Positions 12,578 to 25,017 are shown, numbered from the stretch's first letter. The stretch: 64,000 bases of DNA from Rhodoferax sp. WC2427 (GCF_040822085.1 NZ_CP162006.1:2914001-2978000), one strand, 5' to 3'. The notes: generated by a model from the letters alone, not told the origin. A program made the numbers and translations.

Positions 12578-12999
12578 ACACACTTCTCAGCCTGGTGTAT
12601 GTCAGCTCCGCCCGCCTGCCCTTGGGCGAACCCGCATTGGAGCAGCTGCTGTGCAAAGCCCGCGACCGCAACCAGCAGAACGCGCTGACCGGCGTGCTGC
12701 TCTACAACGGTGGCAACTTCATGCAGTACCTCGAAGGCCCGGCCCCGGCCCTGCAAGAAACCTACCGGCGCATTGCCCGCGACCCCCTGCACGAGAACGT
12801 GATTGAACTGCTTCTGGAGCCGATCGCCGAGCGCAGCTACTCCCGCTGGGACATGGGTTTCGCGCGGCCCACCGGCTCTGAGATGCTGGCCTTGTCTACC
12901 GCCCGCTGGAAGCAGACCGCTAGCGGCACCATTCCCACCAAGGACACCCCGGTGGGGATCTTGCTGCTGCACAGCTTCTGGCAAACGGCCCAACGCTAA
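12574..12999 (+). CDS. BLUF domain blue-light sensor protein
   Basis: This 141-residue single-domain BLUF protein binds FAD and senses blue light. The flavin-contact residues can be placed: Y9 (LVYVSSA), an asparagine at N33 or N36 in RNQQNALTG, Q51 (NFMQYLEG), and W92/M94 (SRWDMGF), which correspond to the switching residues of AppA-type BLUF domains. It has no output domain of its own, so it must act through a partner. The start overlaps the cyclase stop (ATGA), which makes the upstream diguanylate cyclase the obvious partner. The racemase gene follows after 15 bp. Confidence 0.93.
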   Translation: MNTLLSLVYVSSARLPLGEPALEQLLCKARDRNQQNALTGVLLYNGGNFMQYLEGPAPALQETYRRIARDPLHENVIELLLEPIAERSYSRWDMGFARPTGSEMLALSTARWKQTASGTIPTKDTPVGILLLHSFWQTAQR

Positions 13000-13014
13000 T
13001 CCACCGGCTTGTTT

Positions 13015-13713
13015 ATGAAAACCATCGGCCTCATCGGCGGCATGAGCTGGGAATCGACCATTCCCTACTACCGCCAGATCAACGAAACCGTCAAACAGCA
13101 GCTCGGCGGCCTGCACTCGGCCAAGATCATCCTGTTCAGCGTCGATTTCTTCGAGATCGAGCGCCTGCAGCACGCAGGCGACTGGGACGCCGCCGGGGCC
13201 GTGTTGGCCGATGCCGCCCGCGCCCTGGCCCGTGCCGGGGCCGAAGGCCTGGTGCTGTGCACCAACACCATGCACAAGGTGGCGGCGGCCATCGAGTCTG
13301 CCGTCAGCATCCCGCTGCTGCACATCGCCGACCCTACCGCCACGGCCATCCAGGCTGCAGGTTTCAACACCGTCGGCCTGCTGGGCACGCGCTTCACCAT
13401 GGAGCAGGATTTCTACCGCGCCCGCCTGCAAACCCGCCATGGCCTGCGTGTGCTGGTGCCCGACGCGCCGGGCCGCGACACCGTGCACCGCATCATCTAC
13501 GAAGAACTCTGCCTGGGCCAGACCCTGCCCGCCTCGCGCGAGGCCTACCGGGCCACCATGGCCGGGTTGGTCGCCCAGGGCGCACAGGCCATCATCCTGG
13601 GCTGCACCGAGATCGGGCTGCTGGTGGATGCCAGCGACAGCAGCGTGCCACTGTTCGACACCACCGCCATCCACGCCGTCAGTGCGGCGCAGTGGGCCTT
13701 GCAGGTGGGCTGA
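13015..13713 (+). CDS. Aspartate/glutamate racemase family protein
   Basis: This 232-residue member of the Asp/Glu racemase superfamily has the N-terminal signature IGLIGGMSWEST and two catalytic cysteines, in LCTNTMHK and GCTEIGLL. These racemases interconvert L- and D-aspartate or glutamate without PLP, in the cytoplasm; the substrate here is not determined. I used the ATG at 13015; a TTG two codons earlier is also possible. It lies 15 bp after the BLUF gene and probably shares its transcript, although no functional link is obvious. Confidence 0.87.
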   Translation: MKTIGLIGGMSWESTIPYYRQINETVKQQLGGLHSAKIILFSVDFFEIERLQHAGDWDAAGAVLADAARALARAGAEGLVLCTNTMHKVAAAIESAVSIPLLHIADPTATAIQAAGFNTVGLLGTRFTMEQDFYRARLQTRHGLRVLVPDAPGRDTVHRIIYEELCLGQTLPASREAYRATMAGLVAQGAQAIILGCTEIGLLVDASDSSVPLFDTTAIHAVSAAQWALQVG

Positions 13714-13733
13714 TTGCCCGCACACGGGGCTTC

Positions 13734-13750
13734 ATACGTACAATACGTAT
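13734..13750. promoter_or_regulatory. Perfect palindrome, likely operator of the toxin-antitoxin operon
   Basis: ATACGTA and TACGTAT are exact 7-bp inverted repeats around CAA, 24 bases before the antitoxin ATG. Toxin-antitoxin operons are usually autoregulated by the antitoxin or complex binding such palindromes in the promoter. Confidence 0.7.
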
Positions 13751-13774
13751 CAAGCCAGCGCAGAAGGATCCAAC

Positions 13775-14005
13775 ATGCAAAAAAAAATGACCATCACCAT
13801 GGACGAAGATGTCTATGAAGGGCTTTTTCGGGTCATCGGACGGGGCAAGGTAAGCCAATTTTTGCAAGAATTGGCGCGCCCCCACGTCATGGGCGATTCG
13901 CTAGACGATGGCTACCGTGCCATGGCCGCAGACCCCGAATACGAAGCCGAAGCCAATGCCTGGGTGGAGGGGCTGATCTCGGGCGTGGCGCATGAAACGC
14001 GGTGA
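13775..14005 (+). CDS. Antitoxin of MazF/PemK-type toxin-antitoxin pair
   Basis: This small acidic protein of 76 residues begins MQKKMTITMDEDVYEGL, similar to the ribbon-helix-helix-type start of many antitoxins. Its C-terminal half is acidic (DDGYRAMAADPEYEAEANAW), suited to wrapping the toxin. A GAAGGA ribosome site precedes the ATG. It overlaps the toxin gene by 14 bp, the usual translational coupling. It should neutralise the toxin and repress the operon through the palindrome just upstream. Confidence 0.82.
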   Translation: MQKKMTITMDEDVYEGLFRVIGRGKVSQFLQELARPHVMGDSLDDGYRAMAADPEYEAEANAWVEGLISGVAHETR

Positions 14006-14312
14006 GGTGTGGTGGGTCGAGTTTGACCCTGCCGTCGGCAGCGAGGTCACCAAAACCCGGCCCGGCATCATCGTCAGCAACGATGCCGCCAACCGCAACC
14101 TGGGCCGCGTGATCGTGGTAGCACTCACCAGCAACACCGAGCGGATGTACCCCGGCAACGCGCTGGTGACGGTGGCGGGCGCGCGCAGCAAAGCAATGGC
14201 CGACCAGATCATGACGGCCGATAAGTCGCGCCTGAAATCCCTGCTCGGCACTCTGTCAAAGCCCGACATGAAGGCCGTCGAAGAAGCCATGCGCCTGCAA
14301 ATGGGCCTGTAG
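13992..14312 (+). CDS. MazF/PemK-family mRNA interferase toxin
   Basis: This 106-residue protein has the family signature RGEVWWVEFDPAVGSE, then KTRPGIIVSND and the VVALTSN strand. This is the fold of the MazF/PemK/CcdB superfamily. Members cut RNA at short specific sequences and halt growth when the antitoxin is degraded. It overlaps the antitoxin gene by 14 bp. The length is normal and no key region is missing, so the toxin looks intact. Sequence specificity cannot be predicted. Confidence 0.88.
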   Translation: MKRGEVWWVEFDPAVGSEVTKTRPGIIVSNDAANRNLGRVIVVALTSNTERMYPGNALVTVAGARSKAMADQIMTADKSRLKSLLGTLSKPDMKAVEEAMRLQMGL

Positions 14313-14340
14313 CGACAGGCTTATGCTTTTTAAGCCGCTC

Positions 14341-14382
14341 TCGCTTATTCCATCAGCGTAAGCAGCTACCAAAATAGTAGCA
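14341..14382 (+). repeat. Palindromic repeat, copy 4
   Basis: A clear copy (CTCGCTTATTCCATCAGCGT, then GCTAC and GTAGC arms around CAAAATA) between the convergent toxin and dut genes, 28 bases past the toxin stop and 6 bases from the dut stop. The second hairpin arms changed together (GCTAC with GTAGC), a compensatory pair. Confidence 0.87.
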
Positions 14383-14387
14383 AACCT

Positions 14388-14834
14388 TCACCCCTTGCCG
14401 GTCGACCCGTAGCCGCCCTCACCGCGCTCCGAGGCGGGGAATTCGGTGACCACGTTGAACTGGGCCTGCACCACCGGCACGATGACCAGCTGGGCCAGGC
14501 GCTCCATCGGGGCGATGGTGAAGGCCACGGTGCTGCGGTTCCAGGCGCTGACCATCAGCTGGCCCTGGTAGTCGCTGTCGATCAGCCCCACCAGGTTGCC
14601 CAGCACGATGCCGTGCTTGTGGCCCAGGCCGGAGCGCGGCAGGATCATGGCGGCAAAGCCGGGGTCGGCCAGGTGGATGGCGATGCCGGTGGGCACCAGT
14701 TGCCAGGCGTTGGGGGCCAGCACCAGGGGCTCGTCCAGGCAGGCGCGCAGGTCCAGGCCGGCGCTGCCGGGGGTGGCGTAGGCCGGCAACTGGTCTGCCA
14801 TGCGCGGGTCGATGATTTTCAGGTCGATGATCAT
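14388..14834 (-). CDS. dut: dUTP diphosphatase
   Basis: This 148-residue trimeric dUTPase hydrolyses dUTP to dUMP and pyrophosphate. It keeps uracil out of DNA and supplies thymidylate synthesis. All five motifs are present: PGSAGLDL (22-29), PRSGLG (66-71), GLIDSDYQG (83-91), ERLAQLV (111-117) and the glycine-rich [10 protein letters not shown] (137-146). It follows coaBC on the same strand with 9 bp between, the common betaproteobacterial pairing. Confidence 0.95.
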   Translation of the reverse strand: MIIDLKIIDPRMADQLPAYATPGSAGLDLRACLDEPLVLAPNAWQLVPTGIAIHLADPGFAAMILPRSGLGHKHGIVLGNLVGLIDSDYQGQLMVSAWNRSTVAFTIAPMERLAQLVIVPVVQAQFNVVTEFPASERGEGGYGSTGKG

Positions 14835-14843
14835 GGGGGAAAA

Positions 14844-17874
<3,031 letters not shown>

Positions 17875-17968
17875 GGACCGGGGAGCACCGCCTTGGGACC
17901 CGGAAAAAAGCATTCCTGACACCGGGTCTGAAAACGGCTGCTGCCCCACCCCAACCACGAGATACACC

Positions 17969-18826
17969 ATGCAACTCTGTAACTTCACCATTGGCCTGGA
18001 CCAGCCCTTCTTCCTCATCGCAGGCCCCTGCGTCATCGAGTCCGAGCAGTTGCAGATGGACACCGCGGGCACCTTGAAGGAAATCACCACCGCTTTAGGC
18101 ATTCCGTTCATCTTCAAGAGCAGCTTCGACAAGGCTAACCGCAGCAGCGGCAGCACCTTCCGCGGCCCCGGCATTGACAAGGGGCTGGAGATTCTGGCCA
18201 AGGTCAAGCGCGAGCTGGGCGTGCCGGTGCTGACCGACATCCACGACGAATCGCAGATCGCCCAGGTCTGTAGCGTGGTCGACGTGCTGCAAACGCCCGC
18301 CTTCCTGTGCCGCCAGACCGATTTCATCCGCGCCGTGGCCCAAAGCGGCAAGCCGGTGAACATCAAGAAGGGCCAGTTCCTGGCGCCGGGCGACATGAAG
18401 AACGTGATCGACAAGGCCCGCGCCGCCGCCAAAGAGGCCGGCCTGGAAACCGATAACTTCATGGCCTGCGAACGCGGTGCCAGCTTTGGCTACAACAACC
18501 TGGTCAGCGACATGCGCAGCCTGGCCATCATGCGTGAGACCCTGGCGCCGGTGGTGTTCGATGCCACCCACTCGGTGCAGCTGCCCGGCGGCAACGGCAC
18601 CAGCAGCGGCGGCATGCGCGAGATGGTGCCGGTGCTGGCACGTGCGGCGGTAGCCGTGGGCGTGGCCGGTGTGTTCATGGAAACCCACCCCGACCCCAGC
18701 AAAGCCATGAGCGACGGCCCCAATGCCGTGCCCTTGAAGCACATGCGCGCCCTGCTGGAAACCCTGGTGGCTTTGGACCGCGTGACCAAGAAAAACGGTT
18801 ATCTGGAAAACAGCTTCTCCGCGTAA
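17969..18826 (+). CDS. kdsA: 3-deoxy-8-phosphooctulonate synthase (KDO-8-phosphate synthase)
   Basis: This 285-residue cytoplasmic enzyme condenses arabinose 5-phosphate with phosphoenolpyruvate to make KDO-8-phosphate for the lipopolysaccharide inner core. Recognisable segments are [42 protein letters not shown], and [11 protein letters not shown]. The length is normal. It lies 94 bp after pyrG and 138 bp before eno in the same direction. A weak 7-bp inverted repeat (GACCCGG with CCGGGTC, 17897-17938) occurs in the gap after pyrG. Confidence 0.96.
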   Translation: MQLCNFTIGLDQPFFLIAGPCVIESEQLQMDTAGTLKEITTALGIPFIFKSSFDKANRSSGSTFRGPGIDKGLEILAKVKRELGVPVLTDIHDESQIAQVCSVVDVLQTPAFLCRQTDFIRAVAQSGKPVNIKKGQFLAPGDMKNVIDKARAAAKEAGLETDNFMACERGASFGYNNLVSDMRSLAIMRETLAPVVFDATHSVQLPGGNGTSSGGMREMVPVLARAAVAVGVAGVFMETHPDPSKAMSDGPNAVPLKHMRALLETLVALDRVTKKNGYLENSFSA

Positions 18827-20248
<1,422 letters not shown>

Positions 20249-20260
20249 GGTCACCCTGCC

Positions 20261-20539
20261 ATGGCTTCCCGTGTAGTCCCCATCGTCTTGCTGGCCTTGC
20301 TGGCAGTACTGCACGGGCAGCTGTGGTTTGGGCGGGGCAGTATTTCCGAGGTCACGCGTCTGCAGCAAAAGCTGGAGACGCTCAAAGAGCACAACGCCCA
20401 GGCGCAGCGGGTCAACGACCAGCTCAGCGCCGAGGTGCGGGACCTGAAAGAAGGCCTGGAAATGGTCGAAGAGCGTGCCCGCTTTGAGCTGGGCATGGTC
20501 AAGTCCAACGAAATCTTCGTGCACATTTCGCCAAAGTAA
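20261..20539 (+). CDS. ftsB: Cell division protein FtsB
   Basis: This 92-residue single-pass inner-membrane protein has one transmembrane helix at residues 4-23, with WFG just after it. A periplasmic coiled coil follows at about 28-66 (heptads rich in L, E, Q). FtsB forms a complex with FtsL and FtsQ that activates septal peptidoglycan synthesis. The position 12 bp after eno is the conserved location in proteobacteria. Confidence 0.93.
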   Translation: MASRVVPIVLLALLAVLHGQLWFGRGSISEVTRLQQKLETLKEHNAQAQRVNDQLSAEVRDLKEGLEMVEERARFELGMVKSNEIFVHISPK

Positions 20540-20540
20540 G

Positions 20541-21185
20541 TTGATCAAAATAGCTTTGCTGGGTGCCGAGAGCACCGGCAAGACCCAGCTGGCCACGGCC
20601 ATCACCGCCACCCTGCGCAGCCAGGGCCACAGCGTTTCCCCTGTTTCAGAAACTTTGCGCCAGTGGTGCGACCAGGCAGGCCGTACGCCGCGGGCCGACG
20701 AGCAACAGGCCATTGCCCAGGCGCACACCGAGCGCATCGCCCAAGCCCCCGACGCCACCTATTTGCTAGCTGACACCACGGCACTGATGACGGCCGTTTA
20801 CAGCGATGTGCTGTTTGGCGACCATAGCCTGTACGCCGCCGCCCTGGAGCAGCAACGGCATTTCGACCTGACCCTGGTGATGGGCCTGGACCTGCCCTGG
20901 GCCGCCGACCCGCAACGCGATGGTCCGCACAGCCGCGCCCCGGTCGACGCCGCCCTGCGCGCTGCCTTGGCGTGCGCCAACCTGCCCTACCAGGTGGTCT
21001 ACGGCAAAGACTCAGCCCGCACCCGCAATGCGCTGCATGCTATTGAAAAAGTAGCTTCTCATGCTTATGGAATAAGCGCTGGAGGCCGATTTTCTTCAAA
21101 AAATGCTGCCTGGACCTGGAACTGCGAAAAGTGCAGCGACCCGGAATGCGAGCACCGGCTGTTTACCGCCCTACTGCACCACTGA
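20541..21185 (+). CDS. AAA family ATPase/kinase-like protein (NadR-like P-loop)
   Basis: About 214 residues, starting at a TTG right after the ftsB stop (IKIALLGAESTGKTQL follows). The P-loop GAESTGKT is at residues 8-15. The layout (SETLRQWCDQAGRTPRADEQ, LLADTTALMTA, VMGLDLPWAADPQRDGPH) resembles the ribosylnicotinamide kinase domain of NadR, but the function here is unknown. The C-terminus has a small cysteine cluster, WNCEKCSDPECEH, that may bind zinc. A palindromic repeat (21039-21080) is translated in frame as HAIEKVASHAYGISAG between the ATPase core and the cysteine cluster. It overlaps the 3' end of the convergent Hsp33 gene by 15 bp. Confidence 0.8.
   Translation: MIKIALLGAESTGKTQLATAITATLRSQGHSVSPVSETLRQWCDQAGRTPRADEQQAIAQAHTERIAQAPDATYLLADTTALMTAVYSDVLFGDHSLYAAALEQQRHFDLTLVMGLDLPWAADPQRDGPHSRAPVDAALRAALACANLPYQVVYGKDSARTRNALHAIEKVASHAYGISAGGRFSSKNAAWTWNCEKCSDPECEHRLFTALLHH
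21039..21080 (-). repeat. Palindromic repeat, copy 6, in frame inside the small ATPase gene
   Basis: On the minus strand it reads AGCGCTTATTCCATAAGCAT, then GAAGCTAC and a TCAATAGC arm: an almost perfect copy. The gene reads through it on the opposite strand without a stop codon. Confidence 0.85.
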
Positions 21186-22160
21186 CGGCCCGGGCAAGCT
21201 GGCATCCGGCGTGGTGAACAGCTGGGCCGCGTCCACCGCGTCAAAGCGGTACTGCTTGCCGCAGAACTCGCAGGCCACCTCCACCTCGTCGCGCTCGGCC
21301 AAGATGCCCTCTACCTCGTCGGTGCCCAGGCTGCGGATCATGGCGCCCACGCGGTCGCGGCTGCAGGTGCAGGCAAATTTGGGCGCGGTGGGGCCGATGT
21401 GCGGGCTGAACATCAGCACCTGCTCTTCCCAGAACAGGCGGCGCAGGATGGTGTCCACGTCCAGCGTCAGCAGCTCTTCGCGCTTCAGCGTACCGGCCAG
21501 GGTGGCGAGGCGGTTGTAGTGCTCATTGAGGCCAATCTCGTTCTCGTTGGCTTCACTGGTCACGCTGCCCGCCAGGTTCTTCTCGCCCTGGATGGGCAGA
21601 CGCTGGATCAGCAACCCGGCGGCCACGTTCTCGTCGGCGGCCAGCACCAGCAGGGTGTCGAGCTGTTCGCTTTGCAGCATGTAGTGCTGCAGCACGTCGC
21701 TGAACTTCTCCAGCTTTTCCTTGTTGTCGCCAAACAGCGGCACCACACCCTGGTAGGGCTGCTGGCCGGGGAAACGGTCCTTCGGGTCCAGCGTGATGGC
21801 GCAGCGGCCCTGGTTGTCCAGGTTGACCATCTGGCTCAGGCTGGCATCTACCGGCACCTCGCCCATCACACTGGCGGTGGTGCGCAGGCTGAGGTCGGGC
21901 TGCACCTCCACCACGGCCAGCTTGACCGGGCCGTCGCCAAAAATCTGCAGCACCACCGCGCCATTGAACTTGATGTTGGACTGCATCAGCACGCCCGCAG
22001 CGGTCATCTCGCCCAACAGCTCGGCTACCGGCGCGGGGTAAGCCCCGGTGGTGGAGTTGGAAGCACGGCGGCGCAGAATTTCTTGCCAGGCGTCGGTCAG
22101 GCGCACGATGCAGCCACGCACAGGCAGGCCATCGAAAATAAATTTATGGAGTTCAGACAC
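21171..22160 (-). CDS. hslO: Hsp33 family redox-regulated molecular chaperone
   Basis: This 329-residue cytoplasmic holdase is activated by oxidation. The redox switch is complete: C264-x-C266 (ACTCSRDR) and C297-x2-C300 (CEFCGKQYRF), four cysteines that hold zinc when reduced. The N-terminal substrate-binding domain is of normal length. Its 3' end overlaps the convergent ATPase gene by 15 bp. Confidence 0.94.
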   Translation of the reverse strand: MSELHKFIFDGLPVRGCIVRLTDAWQEILRRRASNSTTGAYPAPVAELLGEMTAAGVLMQSNIKFNGAVVLQIFGDGPVKLAVVEVQPDLSLRTTASVMGEVPVDASLSQMVNLDNQGRCAITLDPKDRFPGQQPYQGVVPLFGDNKEKLEKFSDVLQHYMLQSEQLDTLLVLAADENVAAGLLIQRLPIQGEKNLAGSVTSEANENEIGLNEHYNRLATLAGTLKREELLTLDVDTILRRLFWEEQVLMFSPHIGPTAPKFACTCSRDRVGAMIRSLGTDEVEGILAERDEVEVACEFCGKQYRFDAVDAAQLFTTPDASLPGPSVVQ

Positions 22161-22208
22161 AGTGGATTCCTAATGGGGTACGGGCGGGGGTAGAAGCCGA
22201 TATGGGGT

Positions 22209-22733
22209 TCAGGCCAGCTTTTGCAAGCCGCTCTTGAAGCGCCGGGCATTGGCCACATAGCCCTGGGCGCTGCGCTGCAGGCCTTCAATTTGCACCGGCG
22301 TGAGGGCGCGCGCCACCTTGGCCGGGCTGCCGATGATGAGGCTGCCATCGGGGAACTCCTTGCCCTCGGTGACCAGCGCGCCCGCGCCGACCAGGCAGTT
22401 CTTGCCGATGCGGGCCCCGTTGAGCACCACCGCGCCAATGCCGATCAGCGAGCCGTCGCCCACAGTACAACCGTGCAGCGTTACCTGGTGGCCGATGGTG
22501 ACATTCTCGCCAATCGCCAGCGGCACGCCATGGTCGGTGTGCAGCACGCTCAGGTCTTGCACGTTGGAGCCCCGGCCGATGGTGATGCGGTGGTTGTCGC
22601 CGCGCACCACCACGCCAAACCAGACGCTGCTGTCTTCGCCCAGCACCACATCGCCCACCACCTCGGCGCTATCCGCCACCCAGGCCGTGGCCGCCACCTG
22701 CGGTGCCACCCCGTCCAATGCATACAGAGCCAT
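22209..22733 (-). CDS. Gamma-carbonic anhydrase family protein (YrdA/PaaY-like)
   Basis: This 174-residue protein is a left-handed beta-helix of hexapeptide repeats ([20 protein letters not shown] and onward) with a C-terminal helix. The three metal-binding histidines are present at H65 (LHTDHG), H82 (IGHQ) and H87 (LHGC). Relatives are zinc proteins with carbonic anhydrase or thioesterase activity; the activity here is undetermined. It lies 48 bp upstream of hslO on the same strand, and the pair is probably cotranscribed. Confidence 0.9.
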   Translation of the reverse strand: MALYALDGVAPQVAATAWVADSAEVVGDVVLGEDSSVWFGVVVRGDNHRITIGRGSNVQDLSVLHTDHGVPLAIGENVTIGHQVTLHGCTVGDGSLIGIGAVVLNGARIGKNCLVGAGALVTEGKEFPDGSLIIGSPAKVARALTPVQIEGLQRSAQGYVANARRFKSGLQKLA

Positions 22734-22752
22734 ACCGGTTCTCCTAATTTTT

Positions 22753-22762
22753 TACAATTGTA
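22753..22762. promoter_or_regulatory. Palindrome TACAATTGTA in a 32-bp divergent spacer
   Basis: A perfect 10-base palindrome sits in the very short space between the gamma-carbonic anhydrase gene and the DUF455 gene, 3 bases before the latter's ATG. The two promoters must overlap it or the neighbouring genes. Confidence 0.4.
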
Positions 22763-22765
22763 GGT

Positions 22766-23575
22766 ATGGAACTCCGTACCCGCGCCTTACACACCCTGTG
22801 CCTGACCGATCCGGCACAAAAAGTGGCCTCTGCGCTGATGCTTCAAGCGCAGGCAGCTACGCTTTCAATAGCAAAGACCGATTTTGAGCCTTTCGGTGAC
22901 CCACCCGGCCGCCCGACCCGGCCGGTGCTGGTGGAGCGCGTGGTCAAGCCGCAGCGCTCGCCCTTCACCCCCGACGGCCTGGCCACGCTGCTGCACACCG
23001 TGGCGCACATCGAATTCAACGCCATCAACCTGGCGCTGGACGCCGCCTGGCGCTTTGACGGCATGCCCGATGCCTACTACCGCGACTGGGTGCGCGTGGC
23101 CGCCGAGGAGGCCCAGCATTTCAGCCTGCTGCGCGCCCATTTGCAATGCCTGGTGGGAGACCAGGGCCAGCGCTGGGATTACGGCGACTTCCCCGCCCAT
23201 GACGGCCTGTGGACCGTGTGCGCCGCCACCGCGGGCGACGTGGTGGCCCGCATGGCCCTGGTGCCGCGCACCCTGGAAGCCCGCGGCCTGGACGCCACGC
23301 CCCTGATCCAGGCCAAGCTGCGCCGGGTGGCCACACCGCAGACGCTGCGGGCGGTGGAGATTCTGGACATTATTTTGCATGACGAGGTCGGCCACGTGGC
23401 CATTGGCAACCGCTGGTACCGCTGGCTGTGCCAACGCGACGGGCTGGACCCGATAGCACACTACCGCGTGCTGGCCCAGCGCTACGATGCGCCCACACCC
23501 AAGCCGCCGTTCAACACCCAGGCGCGTTTGCAGGCCGGCTTCACCGACGAAGAACTGGCCATTTTGCTGGCATAG
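22766..23575 (+). CDS. DUF455 ferritin-like protein
   Basis: A 269-residue member of the DUF455 family. It has a ferritin-like four-helix core with candidate di-iron ligands in HIEFNAIN, AAEEAQHF and LHDEVGHVAIG (ExxH patterns). The family is distantly related to tRNA hydroxylase MiaE, and its reaction is unknown. The conserved protein resumes at RPVLVERVVKPQRSP after a variable N-terminal part. That part, residues about 22-36 (SALMLQAQAATLSIA), is encoded by a palindromic repeat at 22831-22872. The ATG lies only 4 bases after the divergent palindrome, so the leader may be very short. Confidence 0.87.
   Translation: MELRTRALHTLCLTDPAQKVASALMLQAQAATLSIAKTDFEPFGDPPGRPTRPVLVERVVKPQRSPFTPDGLATLLHTVAHIEFNAINLALDAAWRFDGMPDAYYRDWVRVAAEEAQHFSLLRAHLQCLVGDQGQRWDYGDFPAHDGLWTVCAATAGDVVARMALVPRTLEARGLDATPLIQAKLRRVATPQTLRAVEILDIILHDEVGHVAIGNRWYRWLCQRDGLDPIAHYRVLAQRYDAPTPKPPFNTQARLQAGFTDEELAILLA
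22831..22872 (+). repeat. Palindromic repeat, copy 7 (diverged), in frame inside DUF455 gene
   Basis: TGCGCTGATGCTTCAAGCGC, AGGCAGCTAC and TTCAATAGC match the repeat in order and spacing, but with more changes than most copies. It is translated in the sense direction of the gene. Confidence 0.65.
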
Positions 23576-23601
23576 TCGGCTATCCGAGCACCTGCTTCCA
23601 A

Positions 23602-23616
23602 GTTACGATACGTAAC
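23602..23616. promoter_or_regulatory. Perfect inverted repeat upstream of first EAL-HDOD gene
   Basis: GTTACG and CGTAAC are exact complements around ATA, 16 bases before the ATG. The position overlaps the expected core promoter or leader, so this is a candidate operator for a dimeric repressor. No similar site precedes the second paralogue. Confidence 0.5.
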
Positions 23617-23632
23617 AAATCCATACGTCCCC

Positions 23633-24880
23633 ATGCCTTCCTCCGATCCCTCTGCCGTCCCCGCCACGCCGGTTGATACCGGCACCGTCATCATCGCCCG
23701 CCAGCCCATCATGGACGCCCAGCGGGAAGTGGTGGCCTACGAGCTGTTTGACCGCTCCACCGTATCGCACAACGCAGCCAGCGATGTAGCCTTGGTGTTC
23801 AATGCCATGACCCACACTGGCAACGAGTCGCTGGTGGGCAAAAAGACCATCTTCGTGAACTGCACGCACGAGAGCCTGTCCGGTGGCCACCTGGACCTGA
23901 TCCAGCCCGAAAAGGTGGTGCTGGAAGTCGGCCCCGTGCCCGGCCATGCGCCCGCCGACATCGCGGCGCGCCAACAAACCCTGCAGGAACTGCACCAGCG
24001 TGGTTTTCGGCTGGCGTTCAACCACACCGTGCTGGCCCCGGTGTACGCCCCGTGGCAACCGCTGGCCGCGTTTGTAAAGCTGGACCTGATGGCGCTGCGA
24101 CCCGAGCAACTGCAGGTGATTGTGGCGGCCGTGAAGGCCCGCACACCGGCCGCGGTGGTGGCTGAAAAAGTGGAAACCATGGAGCAGTTCAGCGCCCTGC
24201 TGTCCTACGGGGCCACGCTGTTCCAGGGCTACTGGTTTGCCCGTCCCGACGTGATCAAGACCAAGGTCGTCAGCCCCGGCCAGGCCCACGTGCTGCAGTT
24301 GATCAACCTGGTGCGCAACCAGGCCAGCACCGACGAGATCGAGAGCGTGCTGAAAAAAGACGCGGTACTGGGCTTCAACCTGCTGCGGCTGATCAACTCG
24401 GCAGGCTTTGGCGTGGACCGCGAGATCACCTCGTTCCGCCAGGCGGTGATGCTGATGGGCCTGAAAAAGCTGTTCCGCTGGGCCGCCCTGCTGCTCACCT
24501 CCAAGGCCAACGGCTCGCCCGCGGCCGTGGGCACCACGGCGGTGGTGCGCGGGCGCATGATGGAGCTGCTGGCTACCGGCACCTTGAGCCCCGAAGAATG
24601 CGACGGCGCCTTCGTAGTGGGCATCTTTTCGTTGCTGGACGTGATGCTGGGCATGCCGCTGGACCAGGCGCTGGCCCTGCTGTCGCTGCCCCCGGCGGTG
24701 GCCGAGGCGCTGCAGCACGGCACCGGCCTGTACGGCCCCATGCTGGCCCTGACCAAGGCCTGCGAGAACGACGACGACACCGCCTTCGGTGCCGCCGCCC
24801 AAGCCTTGCAGTTCAGCAGCCACCGCATCAACATGGCCCACATGGAGGCACTGGTCTGGGCCGACACCATGGGTATGTAG
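23633..24880 (+). CDS. EAL-HDOD protein, first of a tandem pair
   Basis: This 415-residue protein resembles the YuxH family. An N-terminal EAL-like domain (residues about 20-205) is followed by an HDOD domain (about 205-400). The EAL motif is degenerate: AYELFDR replaces the active-site EAL, and the usual DDFGTG loop and metal ligands are not recognisable (FNHTVLAPVYAPW). It is therefore unlikely to hydrolyse cyclic di-GMP and may bind it or act as a protein scaffold. The next gene is a clear paralogue, 137 bp downstream. Confidence 0.9.
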   Translation: MPSSDPSAVPATPVDTGTVIIARQPIMDAQREVVAYELFDRSTVSHNAASDVALVFNAMTHTGNESLVGKKTIFVNCTHESLSGGHLDLIQPEKVVLEVGPVPGHAPADIAARQQTLQELHQRGFRLAFNHTVLAPVYAPWQPLAAFVKLDLMALRPEQLQVIVAAVKARTPAAVVAEKVETMEQFSALLSYGATLFQGYWFARPDVIKTKVVSPGQAHVLQLINLVRNQASTDEIESVLKKDAVLGFNLLRLINSAGFGVDREITSFRQAVMLMGLKKLFRWAALLLTSKANGSPAAVGTTAVVRGRMMELLATGTLSPEECDGAFVVGIFSLLDVMLGMPLDQALALLSLPPAVAEALQHGTGLYGPMLALTKACENDDDTAFGAAAQALQFSSHRINMAHMEALVWADTMGM

Positions 24881-25017
24881 GCGGGAATGTGTCCATGGGC
24901 CATCTGGGGCTGCAGATAACCCACGGACAAACCCTTCAAGCGGCAACATCTGGTAAATACCCTGACATCGCCGCTCCTTTGCCGGTAGTTCTTCTCTAGA
25001 ATGGAAAAAAGGCCTCC

